A DNA stretch of 64,000 bases, taken from the NCBI GenBank assembly GCA_024403455.1, contig JAKSRR010000002.1, positions 1 through 64,000 on the forward strand, in the 5' to 3' direction. Source of the stretch: Lachnospiraceae bacterium. Lineage in GTDB: Bacteria; Bacillota; Clostridia; Lachnospirales; Lachnospiraceae. Made by a program: the position numbers and the translations under genes. Each line of letters starts with the position of its first letter. The stretch's first letter is position 1. Below are positions 26,876 through 36,336 of this stretch, one piece after another. The notes under the pieces are model-generated. The model had not been told where the DNA came from and made no database searches. It was given only the letters and a program-made list of their open reading frames with translations.

Positions 26876-27826
26876 TTATTCTCCCAGGCACAGTCCTGTA
26901 GTAGGCTCTAGGCCTAGCGCAATGTTCATGCACTCTACAGCCGCTGCAGATGCACCCTTTCCAAGATTATCGAAACGCACATTCACAAGGATTCTCTCCT
27001 CATTACCTGTAATAAAGATTTCAAGGTCATCTCGTCCAGAGAGGGTATTTCCTGACAAGAATGAACTAGAAGCTTCTTCAGCGCCAAATTCTCTCACCTT
27101 AATGAAGGGTTCTCCCTTAAAGTAATCAGCAAAATAATCTCTCATCTCGGAGGGAGTCATCTTCTTCGTCAGTAAATCCGCATATAAGGGAACCGTAACT
27201 AACATGCCGCTGTAATAATCCGCCACAATGGGTGAAAACAAGGGGTCTCTGGTAAGACCACATACCATCTTCATTTCCTTTAAGTGTTTATGCTTCTGGC
27301 TCAACGCATAAGCCCTAGGAGCATCTAATTCTGCCTCCCTATCCTCACCCTCATACTGAGCAATCATCTTCTTTCCACCGCCAGAGTACCCGGTTAATGA
27401 AAAGGCAGATACAGGATAGTCTGCCGGCATGATGCCGCCCTTTACTAAAGGATATACCGCTGTAATGAATCCAGTTGCATGGCAGCCAGGATTTGCAATA
27501 CGATTGCAGGTTGCTACGGCTTCTCTGTGTTCCTTAGAAAGTTCCGGATATCCATATGCCCAGCCTTCCGCGGTACGATGTGCCGTAGATGCATCAATAA
27601 TCTTTGTATGATCGTTTGTGCATAAGGAAGCCGCCTCCATTGCCGCTGCATCTGGTAAGCATAAGAAAGTAATATCAGATGCATTAATCAGCCTTGCTCG
27701 TTCAGCAGGATCCTTTCTAAGTTCATCTGAGATAGTAAGAAGCTCGATATCCTTCCGACCTTCCATTCTTTCCATAATACGAAGGCCTGTTGTACCTTCT
27801 CGTCCATCAATAAATACTTTTGTCAT
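26876..27826 (-). CDS. argC: N-acetyl-gamma-glutamyl-phosphate reductase
   Basis: ArgC reduces N-acetylglutamyl phosphate to the semialdehyde in arginine synthesis, with NADPH. The 316-residue length and the N terminus V-F-I-D-G-R-E-G-T-T-G place it in the shorter type 2 form. The catalytic cysteine lies in A-N-P-G-C-H-A-T-G-F, and S-L-T-G-Y-S-G-G-G-K-K follows. No other arg gene is in the window, so it is transcribed alone or with unrelated genes. The start has a clear Met before T-K-V-F-I-D. Confidence 0.95.
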   Translation of the reverse strand: MTKVFIDGREGTTGLRIMERMEGRKDIELLTISDELRKDPAERARLINASDITFLCLPDAAAMEAASLCTNDHTKIIDASTAHRTAEGWAYGYPELSKEHREAVATCNRIANPGCHATGFITAVYPLVKGGIMPADYPVSAFSLTGYSGGGKKMIAQYEGEDREAELDAPRAYALSQKHKHLKEMKMVCGLTRDPLFSPIVADYYSGMLVTVPLYADLLTKKMTPSEMRDYFADYFKGEPFIKVREFGAEEASSSFLSGNTLSGRDDLEIFITGNEERILVNVRFDNLGKGASAAAVECMNIALGLEPTTGLCLGE

Positions 27827-27958
27827 AATCTCTTATCCTCGCTATTTTCAGGACTTCCTAAAGGCAACTATACTACACCTTAATAGGGACTGTCCCCTTA
27901 ATTCTTTTCAAAATTCAATACTGTAACAGCCATTTGCGACTAATACTGCATCCGCGTG

Positions 27959-28058
27959 TCAAAGGGACACTCCTCTGCTCGGGTCAACTCTGTTGACCCT
28001 AAGGACACGTCCCCGAAATCAAAGGGACACTCCTTATCCCAAAAGGACCGTCCCCGAA
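27959..28058 (-). repeat. two REP-like units in tandem with internal hairpin
   Basis: Read on the minus strand, unit one is GGGGACGGTCCTTTTG plus a GAGTGTCCCTTTGA module. Unit two is a diverged GGGGACGTGTCCTTAG core, an inserted hairpin GGGTCAAC/GTTGACCC and another module. It starts directly after the exporter gene stop codon at 28061. A stray related GGGACTGTCCCC lies at 27886. Confidence 0.88.
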
Positions 28059-28060
28059 GT

Positions 28061-29992
28061 CTAGTGGAAGGTACCAGTGTATAAGTTATAGTATCTTCCC
28101 TTCTGTGCCATGAGTTCTTCATGGTTACCGCGCTCAATGATACGTCCCTGCTCTAATACCATAATGCAGTCCGCATTTTGGATGGTAGACAAACGGTGCG
28201 CAATAACGAAGGTGGTACGTCCTTTCATGATTTCATCCATACCGGCTTGGACTAACTTCTCTGTACGTGTATCAATAGAGGAGGTTGCCTCGTCCAAAAT
28301 CAATGCCGGGGGATCTGCAATGGCTGCTCTAGCAATGGATAATAGCTGTCTCTGTCCCTGGGAAAGAGAACCGCCATCTCCCTTAATCTCCGTATCATAG
28401 CCATCAGGAAGCTTGCGAATGAAACTGTCCGCATTGGCAAGTTTCGCTGCCGCATAAACTTCTTCATCCGTAGCATCCAATCGTCCATAGCGGATGTTCT
28501 CCTTTATGGTTCCCGAGAATAGTTCAACATCCTGCAGCACCATACCCAGACTTCTTCGAAGATCATCCTTCTTTATCTTATTGATATTGATGCCATCATA
28601 ACGAATCTTTCCATCCTGGATGTCATAGTAACGGTTAATCAAATTCGTAATGGTTGTTTTTCCTGCACCGGTAGAACCAACAAATGCAATCTTCTGCCCT
28701 GGTGTCGCATACAAATCTATGTTATGAAGAACGGTCTTCTCCGGGATATATCCAAAATCTACATCATTGAATACCACATCACCCTTCAGTTCCACATAGG
28801 TTGTAGTACCCTCATCCTTATGATAGTGCTTCCATGCCCACAAACCAGTACGCTCCGCTGACTCCGTAAGCACACCATCAACATACTTCGCATTTACTAA
28901 GGTCACATATCCATCATCAACTTCCGGTGTTTCATCAATCAGTTTAAAAATTCTGTCCGCACCTGCAAGCGCCATAGCAATACTGTTAAACTGCTGGCTA
29001 ATCTGTCCAATAGGATTATTAAAACTCTTATTCATCTGCAGAAAACTTGCTAATGCACCTAAAGTAAATCCTCCAACACCATTTACCGCTAAGGCTGCAC
29101 CCACCATTACGCAGAGAACAAAACTTAAATTACCAAGCTGTCCATTTAACGGTCCCATCACACCGCCAAGACGATTTGCTTTTTCTGCACAGAAGCATAG
29201 ATCCTCATTTAATTCATTGAACTGTGCCATACTTTCTTCTTCATGGCAGAATACCTTTACAACCTTCTGGCCTTCCATCATCTCTTCAATATGGCCATTT
29301 ACTTTACCCAAATTCCTCTGCTGCTCCGCAAAATACCGACCAGAACGGGACATGATACGACCACTGGTAAAGAACATAATGGTAACCATACCTACCGAGA
29401 TTCCCGCTAACGGAATACTGAGTCTAATCATGTTCACTAGAACACCCGTCACCGTAACAATACTTTCCAAAAGGCTTGGGAAAGACTGTGATATCATCTG
29501 CCTGAGAGCATCCACATCATTGGTATACATAGACATGATGTCACCATGACTGTGGGTGTCAAAGTAACGAAGGGGAAGTCGTTCCATCTTCGCAAACATT
29601 TCGTTTCGGAGATTTCGAAGCGTTCCTTGTCCCACGTAAATCATGAGTTTTCCATAGAGGAAGGTCACAAAAATACCAACAAGGAAAATCACTCCCATCT
29701 GAATGACGGCATGTAAGAATGGTGAAAAATCTGCCACACCACCTTCCGCTGTCACATTTGCCATTGGAATAATGTAATCATCAATCATGGACATAATGAA
29801 CATCATTCCCTTCAGCTGCACCAATACACCGATGACAACAGAAGCGATCACGATAATAATATGGATCGGATAATGGCGCATTACCATTCCAAACACCCTG
29901 GCTAAAACCTTCCAGGGATGCTCAATCTTTGGTCTGTCGTTTTTCTTCTCATCCATGGGTTCCCCTGGCTTTGTCTGCTTTTCTTCTGCCAT
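28061..29992 (-). CDS. heterodimeric ABC exporter subunit, catalytic half
   Basis: A 643-residue fused membrane-ATPase protein, six membrane helices (about 35-340) then an ATPase domain (about 405-640). Walker A is G-S-T-G-A-G-K-T-T, signature L-S-Q-G-Q-R-Q-L, and Walker B ends L-D-E-A-T-S-S-I-D with the catalytic glutamate intact. Partner of the gene just upstream, with which it overlaps by one base (TAATG). Together they resemble BmrCD/LmrCD or TM287/288-type exporters for drugs, lipids or peptides; the substrate is unknown. An extra segment of about 40 residues between the membrane and ATPase parts is typical of this subunit type. Confidence 0.92.
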   Translation of the reverse strand: MAEEKQTKPGEPMDEKKNDRPKIEHPWKVLARVFGMVMRHYPIHIIIVIASVVIGVLVQLKGMMFIMSMIDDYIIPMANVTAEGGVADFSPFLHAVIQMGVIFLVGIFVTFLYGKLMIYVGQGTLRNLRNEMFAKMERLPLRYFDTHSHGDIMSMYTNDVDALRQMISQSFPSLLESIVTVTGVLVNMIRLSIPLAGISVGMVTIMFFTSGRIMSRSGRYFAEQQRNLGKVNGHIEEMMEGQKVVKVFCHEEESMAQFNELNEDLCFCAEKANRLGGVMGPLNGQLGNLSFVLCVMVGAALAVNGVGGFTLGALASFLQMNKSFNNPIGQISQQFNSIAMALAGADRIFKLIDETPEVDDGYVTLVNAKYVDGVLTESAERTGLWAWKHYHKDEGTTTYVELKGDVVFNDVDFGYIPEKTVLHNIDLYATPGQKIAFVGSTGAGKTTITNLINRYYDIQDGKIRYDGININKIKKDDLRRSLGMVLQDVELFSGTIKENIRYGRLDATDEEVYAAAKLANADSFIRKLPDGYDTEIKGDGGSLSQGQRQLLSIARAAIADPPALILDEATSSIDTRTEKLVQAGMDEIMKGRTTFVIAHRLSTIQNADCIMVLEQGRIIERGNHEELMAQKGRYYNLYTGTFH

Positions 29993-31755
29993 TAGTTGCC
30001 ACCTCCCACTTCGTCAAAGTCGGCATTTGCCCCTGTCTGGGATTCATAAACGTCTTTATAAATCGCATTGGTCTCCAAAAGTTCTTCGTGGGTGCCAATA
30101 CCACTAATCACGCCATCATCCATGACAATAATGCGATCCGCGTGCTCCACAGAGGAAATACGCTGCGCAATAATAATCTTGGTTGTATCGGGAATTTCAT
30201 CTGCAAACGCGGCACGAATTTTTGCATCCGTAGCCGTATCCACTGCACTGGTGGAATCATCCAAAATCAGTACCTTCGGATTGGCAAGAAGAGCTCTTGC
30301 TATACAGAGACGCTGTCTCTGTCCCCCGGAAACATTGGTGCCTCCCTGCTCAATATGGGTCTCATACTTTTCAGGAAGTTGTTCAATAAACTCATCTGCA
30401 CAGGCTAGTCTGCATGCTCTCTTGCAATCCTCTAAAGTGGCATCCTTGTTTCCCCAACGAAGGTTTTCTAGTACACTTCCGCTAAAGAGCACATTTTTCT
30501 GCAGAACCATGGATACATTCTTTCGAAGGGTTGTAAGATCATATTCCTTAACATCTCTGCCGCCTACCTTGACGCAGCCTTCTGTCACATCATAGAGACG
30601 AGGAATCATCATTACCAAAGTAGACTTTGCACTACCCGTACCACCAATAATACCGATGGTTTCTCCAGACTTAATCTCTAAATCGATATTCCGAAGTACA
30701 TTTTCACCGTTTCCCTCTTTATGATAAGTAAAAGAAGCATTTTCAAAGGAAATGGATCCATCCTGCATCTCATACGCAGGGTTCTCCGGATTTGTAATAT
30801 CAGGCTCTTCCCCTAATACCTCAGCAATACGTCCCGCACTGGCAATACTCATACTGAGCATAACAAATACTAGGGAGAGCATAATCAAACTCATTAGAAT
30901 GGATAAACAATAGATGAGCATACCCATCAGCGTACCGGTTGAAAGGGTGTGCTGCACAATGAACTTTGCACCTAACCAGGAAACCCCCACCATACTTCCG
31001 TAGATGGTAAACATCATTACGGGAGAATAGACAATAACCACACCTTCTGCCTTCTTTGCCAAGTTATAGATCTTACTGGATGCTTTATTCATGCGGTTTT
31101 CTTCATAACCCTCACGAACAAAAGATTTTACAACACGGATGCCCTTTACGTTCTCCTGAATAGTAGCATTTAGTCCATCATATTGTTTAAACATTTCGTT
31201 AAAGTATTTCATACCGAATTTCACAATGAATACCATAACGATTCCCAAAATAAGAACTGCCACCAAGTACACAACGGCTAGCCTTGCACTCTTAATAAAT
31301 GCCGCCACCATAGCAAAAATCAGGGTAATCGGTGCCCTGAATCCCATTCGAAGAGCTGTCATATATGCATTTTGTACGTTGGTTACATCAGTGGTTAGTC
31401 TGGTAACAAGACCAGCGGTAGAAAACTTATCGATATTGCTGAAAGAGAATGTCTGAATTTTATCGTTCATCGCTTTACGAAGATTCTTTGCAAGACCGGT
31501 AGAAGCCTTTGCCCCAAATACAGCACCGCCTATACCGCTTAAGAATGCCATAATGGCTAGGCCTATCATAAGGCCGCCTAATTTATAAATAAGACCTAAG
31601 TCTGGATCTCCGCCCTCGTTGATACCTCGATCAATAATGTCGGTCATAACAAACGGAATCAACGTTTCAAAAATAACTTCCAACACCATACAAATGGGCG
31701 TCAGTATAGATACTTTCTTATACTCTTTTACTTCCCCAAGAAGACGTTTTAACAT
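29992..31755 (-). CDS. heterodimeric ABC exporter subunit, degenerate half
   Basis: A 587-residue exporter half: six membrane helices (about 15-310) and an ATPase domain. Start at ATG 31755 with AGGAG upstream; the frame extends to 31794 without a good ribosome site. Walker A is G-G-T-G-S-A-K-S-T, with Ala in place of the last glycine. The Walker B end is L-D-D-S-T-S-A-V-D, with Asp in place of the catalytic Glu. This is the expected non-hydrolysing site of asymmetric exporters, and the other subunit carries the canonical one. The signature V-S-G-G-Q-R-Q-R is intact. Confidence 0.92.
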   Translation of the reverse strand: MLKRLLGEVKEYKKVSILTPICMVLEVIFETLIPFVMTDIIDRGINEGGDPDLGLIYKLGGLMIGLAIMAFLSGIGGAVFGAKASTGLAKNLRKAMNDKIQTFSFSNIDKFSTAGLVTRLTTDVTNVQNAYMTALRMGFRAPITLIFAMVAAFIKSARLAVVYLVAVLILGIVMVFIVKFGMKYFNEMFKQYDGLNATIQENVKGIRVVKSFVREGYEENRMNKASSKIYNLAKKAEGVVIVYSPVMMFTIYGSMVGVSWLGAKFIVQHTLSTGTLMGMLIYCLSILMSLIMLSLVFVMLSMSIASAGRIAEVLGEEPDITNPENPAYEMQDGSISFENASFTYHKEGNGENVLRNIDLEIKSGETIGIIGGTGSAKSTLVMMIPRLYDVTEGCVKVGGRDVKEYDLTTLRKNVSMVLQKNVLFSGSVLENLRWGNKDATLEDCKRACRLACADEFIEQLPEKYETHIEQGGTNVSGGQRQRLCIARALLANPKVLILDDSTSAVDTATDAKIRAAFADEIPDTTKIIIAQRISSVEHADRIIVMDDGVISGIGTHEELLETNAIYKDVYESQTGANADFDEVGGGN

Positions 31756-31852
31756 TTTGGTTCTCCTACTTTTGAAGCAACTTTCTGCCCGCAAAGCGAG
31801 ATCCGTCTCACCATAGGGGCGTTCTATCCGTTCTATACGGATGTATTAATAT

Positions 31853-32971
31853 TTACTGCACCAGGCAGAAATCCACAATCTGCCAGCCTGCACCATCACT
31901 GTATGTGAAAATCCAGTCATAGGTTAATGTCTCATCATATGTCACACCACGATATACTCTATGTACATCATAGGAGGTACGGCATACTCGCATCGTATCT
32001 GAATATTCTTTAACGGAAATCATCTTTTCAGAAAGGATTTCAAATTCTTCCGGCTTTCCCGCCCAGGTAAGCCCTGACTGCATAGACTGAATATTATTGT
32101 ATGCATCCGAACCTACCACTAAGAAGGGAGATAGTTCACCAAAGGAAGCCATATTGTTTGCATTGCACACATACAGTTTGCCGCCCTTTACGGCGCCTCT
32201 CTCCATTCGCTCCCAGACTTCCTCATTCACTGCAAGGGGCTGCTGGAACACAAACCCGTTGCCTTCCATTTCTTCCTTCAGCGTAAACTCCTGATCTCCA
32301 TTTTTTACAACCACCGTGGGAAGTTCAAATAGTCCCTGCAATGCATACTCTTTCACACCAAGATCATTCCCAGAAAGTTCTGCTGCCTTCTTTTCTGCCT
32401 GGCTGCCTTCCTCTCTGGTATATCCATCCGCATTCTGCTCTGTCAGAAGCGTTCCATTGACGTAAACATCCTGGTTTCCTTCCACCCTAATAACACAGTC
32501 TAATAATTCCGGTGTCTCCATTACAACATCCATGCTTTTTACGCTGAACCTATGAAAACCATATTCAATACTTTCCGTATTCATAGAAAGTACCACCTTA
32601 CCAACCAGCGTTTCCTCCGCATAAATATCATAGACAGGTTTTCGTTCTGTGGATGCCTCGTTTTTGGAAAAGACAACGTCCTTTCCAGCCACCAGACTCT
32701 TCAGGTAAGCTTCCTTTTCCTCCGTTGTCACAAAGGCACTCATAGAGTCAAAAGAATCTTCTCTTACAATCTGGCAAATATTATCTTCCGCGTACATAGG
32801 AAGCAACTGGGCCACAAATAAATCCGGGTCCGCTGTCTTTTTTGCCATATCATAACCATTCTGATAGATTTTGCACTTATTCCAAAGAACGATACAAACA
32901 ACAGCCGTGAGCACCAGCCATAAAGCGATATAACAAAGTAATGCTTTCTTAAAGGAGAATTTCTTTTTCAT
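31853..32971 (-). CDS. membrane-anchored protein of unknown function
   Basis: A 372-residue protein I do not recognise. A short cytoplasmic Lys/Phe-rich N terminus is followed by one membrane helix (about 12-30). The rest is predicted outside the cell and has no clear enzyme motif. It ends in an aromatic segment (Y-D-W-I-F-T-Y-S-D-G-A-G-W) reminiscent of small beta-rich domains. It overlaps the upstream glycosidase gene by one base (TAATG), so the two are co-translated and probably act together at the cell surface. Confidence 0.7.
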   Translation of the reverse strand: MKKKFSFKKALLCYIALWLVLTAVVCIVLWNKCKIYQNGYDMAKKTADPDLFVAQLLPMYAEDNICQIVREDSFDSMSAFVTTEEKEAYLKSLVAGKDVVFSKNEASTERKPVYDIYAEETLVGKVVLSMNTESIEYGFHRFSVKSMDVVMETPELLDCVIRVEGNQDVYVNGTLLTEQNADGYTREEGSQAEKKAAELSGNDLGVKEYALQGLFELPTVVVKNGDQEFTLKEEMEGNGFVFQQPLAVNEEVWERMERGAVKGGKLYVCNANNMASFGELSPFLVVGSDAYNNIQSMQSGLTWAGKPEEFEILSEKMISVKEYSDTMRVCRTSYDVHRVYRGVTYDETLTYDWIFTYSDGAGWQIVDFCLVQ

Positions 32972-34356
32972 TACTTCTCCTCCTTTCGAACGCAGAATGC
33001 ATCCGGAACACCTCTGGTTCCATAGATACTCATTACCACATTCATAACCGTCTTATCGTAATAGCAAACGGTAGATCCGCCGCCGTCTAAATTTCCTGCA
33101 TTCACAGCACCGAAAGCAAGCATTACATCCACCATATCAGACATAGTTGCGCCTAAGCTGGACGCCTGTCTTCCATCAATGGTAAGTAAAAGAACCGCAC
33201 CATCTGCACGCTGTCCTAAGGCCGTTCGAGGGTTTAATCCACCGCCACTGCCGGCTACATTCATTCCTTCTCCGTTAATAACAAGGAACGGATTACAGGT
33301 TACACCATCACGAATGCCCTTATCTACCGCTTCCTGACCGGACATCTTCCCACAAATTAGGACGCCATCCTCGTTAAATCCCATCATATTGAAGGTCTCA
33401 CCCAGACCACCATACAAACGATTTCCTTCAGAGAAAACAAAACCTAGCGGAGTTCCGCCATCTCCAACTCCATTGGTGTCCACAAAGAAGGCTCCATTGA
33501 TGGCTGCAATAGCACCATATCGTTCACAAATGGTTGGTACGTCTAGTCCCGGTCTTCCATCATAGGCTTCATAAGGCGTTCCTACAAACACCCTGTCTGG
33601 ATCTGCCACCACCATCATAATGCCAGTAAAGGTCGGGCCCTGGATACGATGAAATTCAATACCATTTTCTTCATATACTTCTACGTCAAAGTTTGTCTTC
33701 ACGATAAAGGAAGGCTCGCTTCCTTCTTCCTGCTCCGGCTTTTCCTCTTTTACTGCAATCGTAACAATAGAGGTATCTGTGGTATCATCCGTTTCAATAA
33801 CGGTATTCTTTGCTTCAATCTCTGCAATTTCCTCTTTGCTAAGATACATGCTGGCTAAAAATCCGCCGGCACTACTCTCCCGCACAGAGAGAACGAAAAG
33901 GTCTCTCATTTCCTTAGAGGGACCATGGGTTAATACGAGCATAACAAAATAAAGGCAGACCACCGCCATACCAATGGTAACACCCAGAACAGCAAAAATG
34001 CGTCCCACAACTTTCAAAACTTTGCGGGACTTCTTCTGTTTCTTGGGAGATTCTGCTTCAGATGTGTTTTCTTCCGATACAGTTTCTGCGGCTGTAACTT
34101 CTTCGGACACCGTTTCTTCCGATGTGGCTTCTTCTGCTACCTGTTCGGACTCTGCATTTTCTGCTTCACTGAGCTTTTCTTCTTCAGCAATTTCATCTGT
34201 CGATTCCGTTCTCTCCACAGCAGTAGAATCTGATACAGATTCCTCCTTAGTCTCCGAAGTCACCGCTTCCGGTTCCTTCGTTACCTCTTCCGGCTCCTCG
34301 AATGTTTTTTCCTCTACCTCTTTTATTTCGTTTTCCGTCTTCTGCTCGTCTGCCAT
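32971..34356 (-). CDS. membrane-anchored phosphodiester glycosidase domain protein
   Basis: A 461-residue protein with three parts. A very acidic, Glu/Thr/Ser-rich cytoplasmic tail (1-108) precedes a membrane helix (about 116-142). An extracellular NAGPA-type phosphodiester glycosidase domain (about 225-458) follows, with V-F-V-G-T-P-Y, A-I-N-G-A-F-F-V-D-T-N-G, L-T-I-D-G-R-Q and N-L-D-G-G-G-S. Such domains cleave sugar-1-phosphodiester links or act in cell-wall polymer metabolism. The tail is unusual and could bind a cytoplasmic partner. A secreted paralogue lies 900 bp upstream. Start codon supported by reading-frame length and position after a short gap. Confidence 0.87.
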   Translation of the reverse strand: MADEQKTENEIKEVEEKTFEEPEEVTKEPEAVTSETKEESVSDSTAVERTESTDEIAEEEKLSEAENAESEQVAEEATSEETVSEEVTAAETVSEENTSEAESPKKQKKSRKVLKVVGRIFAVLGVTIGMAVVCLYFVMLVLTHGPSKEMRDLFVLSVRESSAGGFLASMYLSKEEIAEIEAKNTVIETDDTTDTSIVTIAVKEEKPEQEEGSEPSFIVKTNFDVEVYEENGIEFHRIQGPTFTGIMMVVADPDRVFVGTPYEAYDGRPGLDVPTICERYGAIAAINGAFFVDTNGVGDGGTPLGFVFSEGNRLYGGLGETFNMMGFNEDGVLICGKMSGQEAVDKGIRDGVTCNPFLVINGEGMNVAGSGGGLNPRTALGQRADGAVLLLTIDGRQASSLGATMSDMVDVMLAFGAVNAGNLDGGGSTVCYYDKTVMNVVMSIYGTRGVPDAFCVRKEEK

Positions 34357-34416
34357 CTTTTATCCTTAGTTCATGGTGTCAGGGTCAAAAATAGATTCCC
34401 ATCATTATGCCCTGTA

Positions 34417-35136
34417 TTAGTTCATATAAGTAAGATTGGTTACTTTATAGGTTGCTCCCGTCTTGTGGAACATCATTGCAATCGTATAGTTGTCTGCAAA
34501 ATAAGTTCCACCGCTTACGGTTGCCCTTGCCACAAAATCATTAGGCGTATAGAAATATACATCCCACACAATGGCATTTTTAATTGCTAAGTTGTTGTAG
34601 AATGCGCCCCATTTACGACCACTATCCGAAGCTACTGCATTATTGTAAGCTGGTGATCCCTGCTGGAAATATTTTGCAAAATCAGCATCTGACATACGAC
34701 CGCTTACTCTCTCATGATAAGCAACCGCTGCTGCCGTCACAGTGCCATTTACAGATGCAGCCACTTGTGGGTTTGTTCCAGAATAATCAATAAAGCCGAT
34801 TCTGCAGTTCGTCATAGCAAGGGCACCATAGGATGCATCCAATGCTGTCAACTGATTAAAATCTTCAAAATCCCAAATAGCATACTCCTTATAGAAGAAC
34901 GCATTTCCCGTTGCCATGAATGCAATCTGGTGAATTCTTCCATTAACAACACCTACTGAAACCAACTGACTTTCAGGAACCAGCTGTCCGTGATTGAGCA
35001 AATATCCATCATAAGGAATACGGACCACTATAGCGCAAGCTGCTTCCGCCTTTTCTGGGCGACTTCCTAAAAACACACCTACTGCAAGAGAAAGGCAGGC
35101 AACAATGAGTAAAATTCTTTTTGCTATTTTCTTCAT
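34417..35136 (-). CDS. secreted protein of unknown function
   Basis: A 239-residue exported protein I do not recognise. Residues 1-32 form a signal peptide with a basic start and A-E-A-A-C end. The mature part has short beta-type segments with many aromatic and Ser/Thr residues and no catalytic motif I can name. It lies between two phosphodiester glycosidase genes on the same strand. Its ribosome site AAGGAG directly abuts the end of a REP-like repeat, so the native upstream region has been replaced or pushed away by the repeat. Confidence 0.72.
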   Translation of the reverse strand: MKKIAKRILLIVACLSLAVGVFLGSRPEKAEAACAIVVRIPYDGYLLNHGQLVPESQLVSVGVVNGRIHQIAFMATGNAFFYKEYAIWDFEDFNQLTALDASYGALAMTNCRIGFIDYSGTNPQVAASVNGTVTAAAVAYHERVSGRMSDADFAKYFQQGSPAYNNAVASDSGRKWGAFYNNLAIKNAIVWDVYFYTPNDFVARATVSGGTYFADNYTIAMMFHKTGATYKVTNLTYMN

Positions 35137-35147
35137 ATACTCTCCTT

Positions 35148-35280
35148 GGGGACGGTCCTTTTGAGCACTGGTATGTCCTCATGACATGAGGAGTGTCCCT
35201 CTGATTTTTATCATTTTCTCAAAATTCACAGGGACACTCCTCTACCCGGGTCAACTTTGTTGACCCTAAGGACCGTCCCC
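35148..35280. repeat. inverted pair of REP-like repeats (REPIN-like)
   Basis: Two complete repeats face each other. A plus-strand core GGGGACGGTCCTTTTG with modules starts at 35148, and a minus-strand copy ends with GGACCGTCCCC at 35280. The minus copy contains the hairpin GGGTCAAC/GTTGACCC, also seen in the array near 28.0 kb. About 20 bp of AT-rich sequence separates the halves. Confidence 0.88.
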
Positions 35281-35287
35281 ACGTATG

Positions 35288-36145
35288 CTATGGCATAACA
35301 CAAATACTATTCGGAACAGCACGACCACCGCGGGTATTTATAAGATTAATCGGAGTCTGTCCACCATAGTAGAGGCCGCAGGAGCCACCACCATCTAAGT
35401 TTCCTGCACAGATTGCACCGAAGGCTAGGAAACATTCTGCTTCCATCTGGGTTGTTGCACCAGTAGAGTGGGCATTTCTTCCATCGATGGAAAGAATTAA
35501 TGTACTTCCGTCTGCTCTAAATCCTACTGCGGTACGAGCATCAATTAAGGTTCTGCTCTGTCCAGCCAGATTCGTCATCTGTCCGTTCTGCACTAAGATA
35601 GGGCTACATGCAACGGCATCCCTTACTCCTAAAGATACCGCCTGGCTACCTGTATAGGTACCACATACCGGTATGTTATTTGCAGTAAGTCCAATAATCG
35701 TAGAGGCTGTATTTGCTCCGGCAGTACAGCGGCCCTGAGAAATCACGACACCTAGAGGCTGTCCACCATTTCCCTTATAATTCGTATCTACAAAAAATGC
35801 TCCATTCACAGCAAGAAGGGCGTGATATCTAGCTGCCTGACTATAAGCACTCGCACCAGGTCCCTTGTCATAATTCAGCTTTGGCATACCAACAAATACT
35901 CTGGAGGAATCAGGAATAATCATCATCATTCCTTGCCAGGTATCGCCTGCCACATAGTGAAATTCAATTCCATTTTCCACATATACCTGCTGATCATAGG
36001 GAGTCTGTACGATAAATCCGTTCGCCCAAGGGCTGTTAGGACTCACACCACCAGACGCACTGGCATTTTCTCCCATCAAAAAGACGCCGGCAAATACAGC
36101 CAAAACTAGAAAAGAAGTTATGATACGTTTTGTTAAATTTTTCAT
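35288..36145 (-). CDS. secreted phosphodiester glycosidase domain protein
   Basis: A 285-residue exported paralogue of the membrane-anchored protein near 33 kb. Residues 1-31 form a signal peptide. Nearly all the rest is one NAGPA-type domain with V-F-V-G-M-P, L-A-V-N-G-A-F-F-V-D-T-N, R-D-A-V-A-C-S-P-I-L-V, L-S-I-D-G-R-N and N-L-D-G-G-G-S-C. The order of these blocks is the same in both proteins. It lacks the acidic tail and membrane helix and is thus probably released. Substrate unknown; cell-wall glycopolymers are plausible. Confidence 0.87.
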   Translation of the reverse strand: MKNLTKRIITSFLVLAVFAGVFLMGENASASGGVSPNSPWANGFIVQTPYDQQVYVENGIEFHYVAGDTWQGMMMIIPDSSRVFVGMPKLNYDKGPGASAYSQAARYHALLAVNGAFFVDTNYKGNGGQPLGVVISQGRCTAGANTASTIIGLTANNIPVCGTYTGSQAVSLGVRDAVACSPILVQNGQMTNLAGQSRTLIDARTAVGFRADGSTLILSIDGRNAHSTGATTQMEAECFLAFGAICAGNLDGGGSCGLYYGGQTPINLINTRGGRAVPNSICVMP

Positions 36146-36297
36146 GAATATTTTCCTTTGTTGACTATGCTAAATGATTCAATAAAATGAACCAAGTTCA
36201 CTATCACTGCATAATATTTATAATACAGAATGCACCAACTTAATATTTTATCGAAAAATACGGATTCTGTCGACTTCTCATTGCTAAAACCAATAAA

Positions 36298-36330
36298 AAA
36301 GGGTGCTACCGCTCTTGCAACACCCTTGTC
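36298..36330 (-). terminator. terminator of LacI-family gene
   Basis: On the minus strand GGGTGTTGC and GTAGCACCC pair with one wobble around AAGAGCG and are followed by TTTTTTATT. It lies directly after the regulator stop codon. Confidence 0.8.
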
Positions 36331-36336
36331 TACCTC

